Source: Toxoplasma gondii ME49
Lineage: Eukaryota > Apicomplexa > Conoidasida > Eucoccidiorida > Sarcocystidae
NCBI RefSeq assembly: GCF_000006565.2
Contig: NC_031469.1
Coordinates: 1,315,245-1,379,244, forward strand
DNA length: 64,000 bases
Reading direction: 5' to 3'
Shown here: in pieces, positions 34,009 to 47,400 of the stretch
Numbering within the stretch: position 1 is the stretch's first letter
Layout of the letters: every line of letters begins with the position of its first letter
Made by a program: the position numbers and the translations under genes
The notes under the pieces: model-generated
Seen by the model: only the letters and a program-made list of their open reading frames with translations
Databases searched by the model: none
Told to the model about the DNA's origin: nothing

Positions 34009-35723
34009 GGATTCATTACTATGTATTGGAGGTGAGAACAGATTCGAAACCAATAATTGGTTTCACACGGGGGACTGAATAAATCGAAGCATATTTGTGA
34101 TATGAAAGCCAGGGCTATTATTTAATGCGGTGACCGCAAATGTGAAGACGTGATTTGCATTCTAAGGCACTTCCGTAGTGAGTTGTTCTCTGCGATGTTC
34201 GTAGCGTCTTAGAAGCAAACTGTGTCGTCATATGTCCCGCAGATTAGGCACTCAGAATACGATATCCCTATTCGTCACTTCCCCGATGGTTTGGCCGACA
34301 TGTTTGCGTGTGTGTGTAGGACGCCGGTCGGGCTCGGAGAATTCGTGGCAAACATACAGGAACAAGGAATATGCCTCAGAAGCAGAGGAAGGTGTGCAAG
34401 TGCACACCAGCTGGGAACCTTCTTTTTGACACTGTTCCGTTTTTCCGGCTGAGTTTCGTTGTTGTCTCTTTCTGCACGAGTCGATGCCTTTGCCGTACGT
34501 TATCTCTGTCACTTAACTTGTCGAAACGTGTTCTCTAGGGTCTACAGTCCTGGCAGCCGAAAGACGGTGTGCTTATCTTGATGTAAAAGCCCTCTCGATA
34601 ACGCGAGCCTGACGTGGCCACCCGTCCATCAATAGTGTTAGTATTCTACCCTAGTTTTCCTTTTGAAGTTTCCCTTTTGTTGATGGAGGGAGTTTTATGG
34701 ACAGGCGTGTGTCGCTCCGTTGCTGGTATTCGTAGCCTTTCATTATTGATCGTGCTGTGACTCTACAGGAGTTGACAGCTCAGACATTGACAGTGCTCAT
34801 TTTGGAGAAAGCTCGTTTTTGATCCTGCACGTAAAAGCTGACATGGCATGGAGAGACAATGCACAACAGTTGCCGACTTCTCGACCAGAACCATGTGTAC
34901 ATAACGTGCCTTGCCTACTGTTGACAGAGAGACCCATTCAGGCAGATGACTGTAGAGCCTATTCCGTTCCCGCGTGCTATCTTGTCGCCTTATCTTGGCA
35001 GAACCTCGACCCTTTGAGATCCCCGCCAGGGGAGATACCGATTGTTTTTGCTAGCCGCGAATGTAGTCTCTCCCAGCGCTCTAAGACTGTTCGTACACTT
35101 GTTAAGCGTGTAGTGTCACTGCCCAGATAGTGCGGAAGTCTAACTTTGAATAATGCCTCTGAGCACCACTCCCATCTACTACCTCTTCAGAGAACGGAGG
35201 ACGATCGATGCATGCAGTTCAAGCTGTGATTCAAAGGCGGCGTTAGTTGCTTGGATAGATGCGATCATTTCTTCGCTTGGGTTGTACGTAAGAAATGCAG
35301 TTTTCAAACAACACGAAAGTGATCGTGTTCTCTGCAGAAGTTGCGGAGGCGTCTTTTCCATGTCAGAACCAAATATTTATTTTTTACAACAGGACGGCAC
35401 ACAGTAGCGTCTAATGCGGGGCCACCATAAAGGCACCGCTACAGTATGCGGTCCTGTATGAAGGCCATCCCACTCACTAGCGCCATCTAACGGGCATCCG
35501 ACGTTCTTCTTCCGTCACAGCGAGAGCGCCGTTTCTTGGAGATGGTCGTCAGTTCATCGCGTGTCTACGCCTCTCACCGGTTGGTGTTGTGACGAAACAC
35601 TGGTGCAGCACATCTCCCGCCCTAACGTGCGCGAACCGCATCATGCCCCCTCTGCATACTAACGTTCCGCTGAAAAAAGAAATGTTAATTACTTCTGAAA
35701 AAAATTTCCAAGGCTGCCCGAGG
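34009..35723. other. Intergenic between convergent genes
   Basis: About 1.7 kb between the stops of the IMPase gene (plus) and the PAN-domain gene (minus). It should contain both 3' untranslated regions. No coding exon or repeat recognised. Confidence 0.5.
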
Positions 35724-38700
35724 TCATAGAAGGCAGTCGGATCCGGCAGTCACCGATCCAGATACGAAGTTTTTCGTTGTGGCGTCGCGTCTGTAGCTAG
35801 ATAGTGCTGCAGGCGTTTTCAAATAGCATAAGCCAGATTCTCTATCCATCGTCCAGAACGAGCATCCCATGCTGGCGGCGCAGTACGCGGCGCATTGCTG
35901 AGGGCTCTGCATAACTACACCCTGGGCAGTACCAGTAGCGGCACCTGGGTCACCAGCGGCGAAGAAGTCTCCTCCTGTCAGCGCCACACCTTCGCGCTCG
36001 CATGGGAAACGTTGTCCAGAAGCACTGGTGTGCCTTGTAATGGCGATGTTTGCTTCGGCGTCATGTGTAATGTTGGCATTCGTATGAGGATGGACGTTTC
36101 CTTTGACGGTGTTCGGCGGCTGGGCATCCGTTTGTGAAACGCGTGTCTCGATTCTTGTCCCTTCTTGAGCGCGGGTGCTGTGATCTTCATATTTGGTACG
36201 CGTGCTTTCGTTGATCGCATCGGCATCATTCTCAAATCCGTCTGACCCCATCCGGAGGATGTGTTTGTTCTGTTCTTCAGCGTCTACCGAAACAGATGAC
36301 AACTGCTTCTCGCTAGAGGGGAGGAGGGAAGAAGTGGGCTCAGGGGCGGTTTTTCGTGAAGCTCGCTGTTCCGTGGTGTGCTTCACCGAATTGTCCTGGT
36401 CGGAGACGTCCTCACGAATGGCTTTTGGACTTTTTCCTGCCATCTTTTTCTCGCGGGTGTTCTCGTCTCGTGCCAGAAAGCCTCCTCCTGTTCCCATTCG
36501 AAATCCGCTAAACGGTAGCCAGGAAGAAAGCAAGGAGCTCACGCCACTTTCTTTTGTTTGATTCTCTGTCGAGTTGGCGATTAGTCCACTTGGCAGCCCG
36601 TTCAAAAGGTTTCCTCTAGCACTGCTCTGTCCATTTCGGTGGTTTGACAAGGGTAAGGTTCCTTTAATGGCTCTGCCACCACCTGTTTCATTCATTGAGA
36701 AAGTTCCTAACAGTTCGGCTATCGCTCCGCCGGGCCAAAAGAAGGGGCTCGCGAACTTGAGTGAAGGCAGCAGGCTAGGCGCATCATCCCCACCCGAGAG
36801 AGTGAGGCGCCGGTTGATCATCGGAGGACGGTTTGAGGTGCCAAGATTAGGGCAAAAGCGTGGCCCAGATACAAGACTTTTCCGTCTAGTGAACCGACTA
36901 GCAGTAGCCGCGTTAACATCTTTCAAAGAGCATTTTGCTGCATTTTTGTCGTACGTCCAGAAGAAGCACAGCTGGGTGCGAAAACACTTTCGCCAACAAT
37001 CGTGTGCACGCGGTAGTGTCGATGGGTTTTCCGAGCCGATATCCAAATCGTGACCCTCGTACATGAAACCATTCTTGGCACAAGCTGGTAACTGTTCTGT
37101 TACTGGATGGCTTCTTTCACCTGAGTCTGCTTGGTCTGCTTCGGCGAGGCTTGTCTCCTCTTTTGATTCACCTGGTGTGCCTGCTGCTGGAGACCTGTCA
37201 CTGGTCTGTACAGGTTTGCCGAGCTGGCTCGAAAAAGCGCCTACGCAATGCCTTGCACCGAAAAGAGCTGACACTACCACCTCCTCTTGCCCTGTTGGAT
37301 CCTCTGACGATTCACCAGCCACACGCTTGGTGGAGTGAGCGTCCGAAGCAAGTAAAAAACAGCGTCTTGTTTTGAACTTGTAGGTCCAGCTAGTGCATCC
37401 TGGTTCCGCCGCGCACAGTAGGTCGCACTGTTGCGGAGAATATACATCTGTCTCTTCGTGAACCACATGGTTTTCGGATAGGTTGAATTCTATTCCTGAC
37501 TGATAACATAAATCTGAAAAGGTCAGTCGCAAAAAGCAGCGACAGCACACTGATAAAAAGGGAACCGCCAACATGGACATGAAGGCTAACCAGTAGAGGA
37601 AAACAGATACGCAGTGGTTCTCAATCACATTTCGTTGACACTCGAATGGCAACATCGTCGCTCTCATGAATATGTTCTTATTAGTACCAGTGATCATCAA
37701 TAAGTATATGCCATCACGAAAGAGACGACAGACTCGCAATCCTGTTGGGATACTGCATGGTGGTCTACTGTTTTGCTACCCTAGCAATAGAGCCGCCGGA
37801 TCTGCTCATGTTCATGATCAAGGTTCAACAATTCCGTGTGCACGGGGCCAATCGTTTAACTGCCCGGTCTTGAGCTTTCGACGACCGATTGAAAATGTGA
37901 GCTTTCAGCCAGTTGCCAGTGAGGCACCTACCCAGCGGCGACTGCGGAGGGAAGATCGGAGAAAATTGTCTACAGCGGCGGGACCCGACCGTGATCCGTT
38001 TATCTGTCTCCACCTCAGGATTCGAATGAGGGTCGCGCTCATGTGGTCTCCACGATGTCCATGCGTGTCGATTCATAAGCAGACAAACACCGGTTTCTTG
38101 ATCATGGCGCCAAAAAACACAAGAGTCTCGCTCGTTAACCACATCGCTATGATCCTCAGCCGGTGCTTCAAGGTTGCTGGAGGCGACAGCTACATGTTTG
38201 ACGCATCGGGTGTGACATCCGCTCCCGTCGGCAGTTCTAGTTCGCAACAATATGTCCTCGGGTTCTGGATACAGTGCCCCCTCCTCGAAGGCGCAGTCGG
38301 ACCACCCTGGGTATAACCATATACACAGCCATACACCAGCAGCAGTCAAACACCAATTCGGAGTTGTTACGCTGTGCTAGTGGTGCATTGGGGTATATCA
38401 AAGCGAAATCCATGGCGGTTCGTGCGTGGTGGGATCCTAGCTGCCATGATAAATACCAGTGACAGTTTTATCAAATGCGTTTCGTTGGTAAGCACAATAT
38501 TGACCAACATTACCTTCAGATAACTCCGAATGGTCTACCTCCATTAGTCGCCGAGCATGGCTATTAATTGCTTGGCTTGTCTTGCAGCGTTTTGCGCCCG
38601 AAATCAGACCGTCTGTCGTTGAGGTTCGTCTCTGGTTCCCGGCTTGCGGCTCACTGGTCACATCCACCAGATCCCTGCCCTTGAGGAAGCACGCGCGTTG

Positions 38701-41700
38701 ATAAGAATTGAATGTCCAGTAGAAACAAGAAGGGTCCATTGTGCACTCAGCGTGGCATTGCAACGCTGACGAAGATGATGTGACCACGCGAGAGTACCCA
38801 GTATTCGTGGTCAGGATGTCCATACCAACCAGATAGCATGGTTCTACAAGCAAAGTACCGGACACAGTTGAAATCAGTAGTACAGAAGACACAACGGAGG
38901 TGACCAACGGGATCGCCAAATCCGGCGCCCTCCGTTTATTCAGATGCTACGTTTGAGACCAGGACGGCCATGTCTGTCTTACGCACGACCTGCTGTCGCT
39001 CAGTGAATGCTCGCACTCTGGCGGCTCCCATCCTACCAGAAGGATATGGGTCCGGGAGCATGTCGCAGTTCTTTAACCCAGAGATGAGGTCCTTAGTCGC
39101 CGTAGCATCGCTGTATAGACCTTCCGGCGCGTATGCGTTCTTCAAGTAGCACCAGCGCCTTGCTGGGTTAAACGTCCAGTAGAAACACCCGTCGAAGAAT
39201 TTGCAGTGTTCGGCGCATTCGCCGGGTGTACGGATCTCCCCCGTCTCAATCTTCTTCACATCGAATCCAAAAAAGTCGACTCCTCTTTTAAAGCACTCCC
39301 CAGCGTTCGGTCCTGATACAGCGGTGTACGGAAACAGCATGATACGAAAGCAAGGTTGACCTGACGAATTGAAGACCGTAGCGCCATCGTTCTAACTAGG
39401 CACCAAATACGAGCCCTGGCATCACGAAAGGCATACCTTCTGGCTTTCCACTGCTTGGAGACGACGTTGCAGGAGTCGTTATAGAAGGCGGAAGTGTCTG
39501 CTGGGGAACTGCGGTTGGACCGACAGCGTTTGTGGTATGCAGGCTACTGCTAGTCGTGGGCAAACCTGTTGACGTCATTGTAGGATTCGACGGGGTGTTG
39601 TTGTTGGGTAGAAGCGGAAATTCTGAATCGCCTAAACACAAAATAAAATTCTCGAAGGGAAGTGCCTGCTGAGGCTGCTTGTTTTCGATTTTGAGTGAGG
39701 GGGGCAGTCTAGTAAGCTCCGTGCGTGGAGGGGGGCGACAGCGAAATAATGTCTCCCTGGAACAGTGTTGTGGCATGACGAAGATGATGGATACTCCTTG
39801 AGAAAGCAAGCTTGTCGCTGTCAGGGAGTTCTACCGAAACTGCTGTAGAAGCACAAGCTTGACTCGCCAACCATTTCACTGACGGAGAATGCGCGCGGTG
39901 GCGTTTTGCTGTTTATACTCAGACACACCGGGAAGAAGGGAGAAAGCCAAACCCCCGTAGTTCAGTGCCAGCTATTATCTTCGGTACGAGGTCACAAGAC
40001 AACGCATTTATATCACGTCAAACAAAGCAACGAATCTGGGAGTATTATCTGCGGTTGTAAAGGCTGTTTGTACTTTCTTTCCCGAGCCTTAGTCCCTGAA
40101 ATTGTCTCTCTACATTCATTAGTCGATGTCTCTGCTTCGGCGCAACTGTGTGGGCACTTACCTCTTTGCTGATCCTTCACCGGCGCCCCACTGATCGAGT
40201 ATGCGGACCTGGCGACGCTGAGAACATTGCCTAGCACAGCGCCGGCACGCCGTCCAAACTCTGATTGCGTTCCCATAATATGAGACTTTGTCTTACTCAT
40301 CAAATCTGCATTCACAGCTTCAACAAGTTCTGTTGTTCCAATCTCTCCCCGGCCAATGGAGTCAAGCAAGTCCCACTGGATTCTGACGCACGGAGTTGAA
40401 AATGTGGTATTTTGAGGTTGTTCCGATAAGGTACGCGTGAAGTTGCAGCCTGTTGTGAAGGCCAGGGGGGTGCTCGTGGGTTCTGGCCGGTGCGCAATAC
40501 TCGTCGTGTTCAGGTATACGGAGATGTCGTTGTCCTGGATAGAAAAGAGCCGAACGTCGGACTCGGACACGTTCCACAGGTATTTTTGCCGACCAGGGAT
40601 GGAGTCGATGACAGCTTCAGCAAACATTCGCCGAAGCTCACCTGTATCTCCATTGAAGGCCTGAATCAAAACCAAGGCGCTCTCTCCGACAGCATCAAAC
40701 GACGCTGCCACCAACGGTACTACAGTGACGTCCGTTCCTGTCGAAGGTGCTGGGCCGGAACGTTTGTACGTAGTCGCGTGAACTCGCAACAGCTCGTCAC
40801 CTCCGACCACCAAGTCGAAGTCTTTGTTGACTGCTCGCTGCCGTCTGTTCGCCTTCTTCCACATCTGGAAAAGCTGCTGACCGTCGAGTTCCTCTCCTTC
40901 TTCTCCCCGTCTAGCGATTTCCGCTGCTAGACCATCTACCTCCTCAGGGAGGGCATCTGCATTCTCTTGCGTGATAACTTCTCCTTCCTTCGAAAGCGGG
41001 ATACCAGTCGGTGTGCCGAATCCATGCATTTCTGGAGTAGGGATGGATTCGATGTAGTGTCTATCATGAAGAGGAAACCGCTTTTCTTCGTCGAGTTTTA
41101 AGCCGTGGCTTGCCTGTTTTGAGTCGGTCGCCAGCCAGGCCTTGTTTTCCTTGACGTACCGACCGGTATCATCCATGTCTCTTCTCGAGACTCTTGTGAC
41201 TTTCCTTTGTGCCGAGAGACCTCCAGAGTGCTCCGCAATTTTCTGAGATAGACCGGCTCGGCCTGCAAGAAGACCTTTGATTTCATCTTCAAACTCGGCT
41301 GCATCTAGGCCGAGGGCATCCACCTGTGGGAGAATGGAAGGCAGGGCCTTGAAAATCTGTCCGGTTGTCAAAACTACATCCCGACTATCTAATTCCTGCA
41401 GCAACTGCTGCGCAAGTTCACGGGCAGTCGGCTCAGGGTCGCTTGAATCAAATGAAGACCTGTAGGTATCACGACAGCGTAGAGCATGCATCACCATATC
41501 TAGGTTCCCTGGTGTGCATCACTCACCAGCGAACACGTGAAGCAGTTGTTGAAGAGGAGAGACGGGGGGAGGGAGAAAGAGGCTTTTTTACCCCAAGGGA
41601 CACTCTGTGGCTCTTCAATCGTCTGGAATGGACGTTTCCCAGGCGAGTGATTGATGCACTGTCGATAATTCAGCGGTCAATGTTATGCGGCAAAACCCTG

Positions 41701-42591
41701 TTAACTGAAAAACCGAGCTGTAATTGTTCTCTCTTCGCTGTGGTGAACGACCTCGAGACATATCCCCTGATGATGAAGCACGAACCTTGTCGGCCACTTC
41801 AGTCCGCAGGTCACACTGACTAGCAGAGTCTGTGGCAGATGCTCGCACCACCCACCTCTGCCCACAGGACAGAATGACAAAATCATAACTTAGTAGTACC
41901 TTGTTTGTATTTCTGCAATACACCCCATCTTAAGGCTGCACCGTACACGAGCCGAGGATACATTTATGACCTAAAACTGTTGATCAACATGCATGCAGGC
42001 GTTGCAAGCAAGCCGGCACAGAGCACATATGGTATCCTCGGGGATTGCGCAGATGAAGTAGTAAAACGTTGTACCTCGCACTCAGCATGAAACCCGTGTT
42101 GCCAGAAGAACCATCGCGTTCTCTCGGGTGCCAGTGCAAGCCTAATCAAAGCATAACTCCAGCTACACGCCATGAGCCTTCTGGGAACAACGTAGTCCCA
42201 TATCGTACCTTTATAAGGCATAAAAGGAAAAAACGGATTGGCCGTGCGCAAGTGCCTTCTCTGGAGTGTTTTTTTCCCATGCAGCTCTCTGTTGATCATG
42301 TGTGTGTGCATTGCCAGTGGATGAACCTTACCGGGATGACGTATGAGAAGTATATTCCTCCCGATAACGTTTTTCTTGACTAGATGTGGAGCGATGTATG
42401 TGCCCCCCGTCCGCCGAAGTACTGCTGTCATATCTGATGACTTTGTCACACAAGCTTGGAAAAGTCAATGTGGCAACCAGAACGATGAACGCACTGACCA
42501 CAGCCCAGTGGCCGATCTCACGACGTCGGGTGTGCTTTGTTGGATGTAAGACAATCCAGTAAGGGACGTGCTCCGGAGTTGAGGGTGCCAT
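35724..42591 (-). CDS. Secreted protein with six PAN/Apple domains
   Basis: Seven exons: 42591-42332, 41459-40162, 39631-39404, 39312-38983, 38843-38514, 38306-37932, 37513-35724. All phases agree, giving 1536 residues. Exon 1 has a recessed hydrophobic signal (AVVSAFIVLVATLTFPSLC, about residues 30-48) after a basic N terminus. Residues ~87-519 are an unrecognised region with many acidic and Gln/Leu helices. Residues ~520-590 are a Thr/Ser/Pro mucin-like linker. Six PAN/Apple units follow, one each in exons 4, 5 and 6 and three in exon 7, with recurring CxxxCFYWTFN...CYLK...LISG blocks (for example CFYWTFNPARRWCYLKN, CFYWTFNSYQRACFLKG, CSFWTMDRESGLCYLK). Exon 6 carries an insertion inside its unit. 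A ~270-residue disordered, charged spacer separates units 5 and 6. No C-terminal transmembrane segment is seen. PAN domains in apicomplexans bind glycans or proteins on host cells or form microneme complexes (MIC4, AMA1 relatives). Micronemal location here is inference. Intron 3 is only 91 bases. An extra exon within intron 1 cannot be excluded. Confidence 0.85.
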
Positions 42592-44429
42592 CTCGTCATC
42601 GGGAGGGAAGCATCAAACAGTCCCTTTTTTCGGAGCCCCCAAAATACCTTGTCACAGAATACTCTTACATCAGGTAACCAGTCCCCGCGTTCGATACGTG
42701 ACCGAATTCCCCGATTGCCGTGTGCCGCTTTGTACGTTTGAAAAAGTGGCACTGGCGCGTATGTTATCATTAACCAGAGAAAGGCCTGGAAGGGAAAACA
42801 TCAGCATTCGGTCAAGTATCTAGACAACAGCATCCTTCACATTCTCTGTCCCTTTCGGAATAGTTCATTTAGAGAGCTACTGCCTTCCAATAGACATGGC
42901 ATTTCACTACTCAACGCACAGTTTCTGAGGGGGGTACCGCTGGCGTGTAAATCGTGTATAGCTACCTCGCAATGGAGTCACGGCTCATCACACAACATAG
43001 TTGGTCGTTTGGTACCCTGCAGCGGCGGAGGAAGAACAGCAGATCAACAATTGCATATCAGGGACACCATTGCAACATGCCACCTAATGAAGTCTGCCTC
43101 ACTCTGTCAGAAAAGGCAAACCATAGGCTACACTCTAGTCCGAAACACCAACGGTACTTTAACGACCAAGGTTTTGCCTGTCCATAATACTGGTGTATGT
43201 GGTTCCCAAAAAACACAGCGGGTCGTGGGGACTTCTATTGTGCAAAGCTGAGCTTGGCCCTTACAATCTCCCAGTTTCCCTCCCTGCTCGTTGTCAATGG
43301 GATTGTTGCAGTACTTACGCATTAAAATAACGCTGCCTTGCCCCCCTATATTAGTCTGCGCCCAAAAGAAGTGCAAACACCTATGCTGCCTGTTCGCGAT
43401 AGACCAGGCATGACGGCTCAGCGTATGCCTTGCGCGAAACCGTGTCTCCATGCATACTTCTCACTGCACGACGCTCAGCACATCATCAGTGGTCTTGCAA
43501 GACTTTCGTACGAGATGAGTGACCTTACATCTCTCCTGCTGAGAAGCATGAAGGCGGTTTTTTACCTCTTTACCGTCTAAACGAACACCAGACTGTCAAA
43601 ATTCGGTAGCACCAGGCGCGCAACTCCCGTGCGTTTTCGACGTTTCCCGTCACTGGAACCGCAGGTGCAAAAGTAGTGCTCCGGTTGAGGCTGATTATCG
43701 TATGTTTTCTGTACGGAAGAGATACTCCTGAATCTGAGTTTTTGATCACTCTGTTATGCCGTCTTCGAAGGAAGATCGGCGTTACAGTCGTGGCGCGTAG
43801 AAGCGTGATTTTGCAGGCTCATTGTATGCTACATACCGCCTTCACCAGTAGCGTGACTCATAAAAGAAGTTAAAAGGGGACCTAAACTCTTTTCCGCGGT
43901 ACTGACTGCAACTCAATGGGGAGTTGCTTTTGCGTCGCGCAATGTTACTGCCAGGACGATCTCTCCTCTGACGCGGGCAGAACTCGATTCGGTTTCCTAC
44001 GACCATCACCATGTGGTTCCACTCCAAATGAGCCACTGGGCACTCAGATTGTCTATAATGTAGTCGATAGTTCGTAGTACCGCATCACGACCCTACACAA
44101 GGTGGCTGTAACAGAGAGTGCTTCGCCACAAGCGACCGAAGAGTCGTTCAGAAATGGTCTTCATGTTTCAAACGATCAGTCACTGTAGTTGCGGCGCAGT
44201 CTACAGTTCAGTCACCACAGGCGTCGTGCCTGTGTCCCTAACAAGGGAGCTTTGTGTGTCAAAATTGGAGTCACCCCGTCTACGTGATAATCAGCGTGAA
44301 TGTACTGTTATCTGAGGACCGAAGGAACACGAGCTTCCCTTCCTTACAGTATCATGCTGATTCACTGGATCTCCCCAATTTATCTCCCCCGATGTTTAGA
44401 AACTCGAAATTCCAGATTGCCTAGTATTC
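42592..44429. other. Region between the PAN gene start and the bS18 gene end
   Basis: Promoter side of the PAN-domain gene and 3' flank of the bS18 gene. A minus-strand frame near 43320-43410 (LHFFWAQTNIGGQGS, followed by a GTAAGT donor) could be a further exon of the bS18 gene, but phase does not settle it. Confidence 0.4.
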
Positions 44430-47400
44430 TTATTTGCAGTAATGTAGGATAGCAAAAACGCTCACCAGCTGCTGATCAGTGCAATGGATTGTACGGGACT
44501 CTTTCAGATGCCTGATCATTGGTCCAAGGGATCTTAGCAACCGTTCGTCCTTTTCGAGCCAAGTCGGAAATGGCAGTCCAACTGACGGAGGCCGGATACA
44601 GCTACCGGCTGGCACATTTGCAATCCAGTGGTAGCAGAGGAGACAGCCGATTTAAGTTGCACAGTCGAATACGAGTGAAGCAGCAAGCGATGTTACAGAT
44701 TCTTTACCGTGGATGCATGTTCGCAGCCGTGGTGGGGTGAGATGCAGTGATCGAGGAGACCAGTGGAAACACTCGCAAATTCATATAGTCGCACCAAAGC
44801 TAATATGGGATCTGCGACGATGCAACACCTCTCAGACGTGACAACAGCTAGGAGTAGTTCTCCGTCACATCCCCTCCGGCTGTTTTCGCTGGTCTTTGGT
44901 AGTTCTGCTATGAGCGGGGTAGCGTCCAGTCATTAGAATCTCGACCTTGCCATTTCCGGGGAACTAACATCAGGGAGGAATATTATCCGGTCTCTCAAAA
45001 GAAGGTTCCATGTCACGGTGTTTCATGCTACTCATTGCCGCTGCAGATGCAGAATGATAGAGATGACCAGATCTGCATTGGACCGCCCACACAATTTCAA
45101 GCGTCCGCTAATACCACGGATTACGTGCAGGACACTGCGCACACGGATTCTGCGTGTGTGTGGAACGTAAACAAATCTAACATGAAAAAAACAAGACCAT
45201 ATATTGGGAAGAACCGGGTTCAAACGCCATGATGCCGAGGTTCAGGCACTCGTCGTCGGTCGATACCGTGAGTCCTGATCTGTTGTTGCCCTCTTGTACT
45301 TCCTCAACAGCCGAGAGAAGTCACCTCGGTCTTCTTCCTCCTGTTGTTGCATAGCTTCCACCTCCGATTTTTGTGTTTGCGCTTTGTATTGCAGGTATCT
45401 GACCGCAGAGCAAAAGTAATACCAGAGTCAAACAAGCTTCACATACGAATTTCATCTCCGATACGATCGAGCTCACGCATTTCCCCACTACTGTCACATG
45501 TAGACTGCCCATGTGGTTACCCTTCGCTTTCACTGCAGATGGAATTACGGTGGGGTCTGAACAGAACTGCTAGCCCAAGCGAGACCCACGAGTCGCATGG
45601 TCTTTGGTCCGACAACCACGTTTTCTTCGCGCGAATATAATACAATTCACACGAACGCTGCCTCTGTTAACGGTCATGTCGGCGTGGTTCTCCACTGCAA
45701 GTGGCAACCTTGAAACAAATTACATAAGCTCTTCACGTGTTGTCACTAGTCTGTTAATAGGAATCAACTGTGGGGATGTTTCGTACCTGAAGTAGTTGAG
45801 CTTCGGGTATTTTGAAAGCATCACGCAGAGCATGGCGTCAGCCCGCAAGTCTCCAGTTGCCTTATACCGTGATGTAAGCTCATCCACAAGGTACTGCAAC
45901 AGCAACACGTGGCACCAGTACCAGCACACCACAAAAAGCATGAGAGTCAAATTCAGCCGTTCTTATCAGCATGTATCCATACGGTACGCTAGGCAGTCAG
46001 TGAAATAAGCACAACCAGGCAGTCAAGTTTCCACCTGTGCATGAGCTCTCGAGTGACTGTACTTCTATTTGTCCTGTTTCTTAAGGCTCACTTGCAAGGG
46101 ATCCATAACGGGCATGAGTTCCCCCTGAGTTGGCTTCCAGTCATACGGAAAGAGCGCCATCCTCCTGGCCATGCAAATTGCCTTGAAAATGCAACGCTGT
46201 TGATACCGAGATGCATGCGTCGTCCGTCGAGGCAGAATCAGACCATTTTCTCCGACGAAGTGGTGCAGAATATGGAGATCTGAACACAAGAATGAATGAC
46301 GGGTGCGGAGCGAGGGGCATGGGGATCAGCAGTTTGACATCAGAAGACACTGTGCCACGGGAACTCTGTCTGAAAATCGACCAGAGAAACGCTTGAAAGT
46401 GCGTCTTAAAAACCGCCTCGGTTTAGTCAGACGGGCGACCAGTATTTTCAATTCGCCCATGTCTGTTTTCGGTTACCTCAGAAAGACGTCAACAGCTCAA
46501 AGACAGCGCTGTTTCATCTTAATACAACACCTGAGCACACTGGAGCAAATCAACAAAACCTCTTCTCACTAGCGTCTCGGGGCACTCTGTTGCACTCTGC
46601 TCACCTCTCCAGCTAATGGGCACGTTGTTGTTCTTCAGGGCAACGCGAACGTCCGGTGAGGGATCCCAGAACCTCTCGTGAACTCGGTGAGGAGTAGGAA
46701 AAGGATCTGCTCGCTGAAGACCACGGCGGAGGAAAAACATCGAAGATCATTTGGTCGATTTTCCGTTCCGGTCAAATATGCTCTTTTCAGCAAATCGCAC
46801 ACTACCTAGACATCGTTGCATACATGTTCGGAGGGGGCTTGTGACCGATTTGGCAGTGGTCTTTTCCAGGCTCGCATAGAATCTGCTCTTCCGTCTGGAC
46901 GTTCTGTCTTGTGAGTGGACTACCACTGAAGTGATACTTCTGTTTCCGTTTACCTGGGCACCAAAGAAGCGCCGGTGGCCTTCGCTGAGAGGGTCGTGCA
47001 TGCGATACTGTCGCCGTAATGAAGCGCGAACGAGTAATCTCTGTCTCCGGGCCTCCGCTGCCCCCACCAACCTGGAGACAAAAATCATGTCAGATGTAAG
47101 GCTTCGTTGCCTACGGTTTCCTGAATTAGTACGGGGCCACATCACCGTAAACTAGTGGTGCAATACTGGATCGTGTCCCCCAGAACTAACACGCTCTCCT
47201 ACTTCCCTACAGCTGTGAACTTAAAGCGCAAGACCTGAGCATTCTCAACGACTGCTCGTCTCCGAAGCACACACTGAAAAGGATTTCTGTTTCTGATGGG
47301 AGAGAATACTTATCGCAGTCAAGAATGGACGGTTTTGGACACACTTTGCATATTCAGTCAGATCTTGAGCGACTTGCTGCTGCAGTTCCTCCACCCGCTT

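Noticed and set aside
36193..37053. Plus-strand frames of 122 and 159 codons
   Set aside because: Antisense shadows of the last PAN exon.
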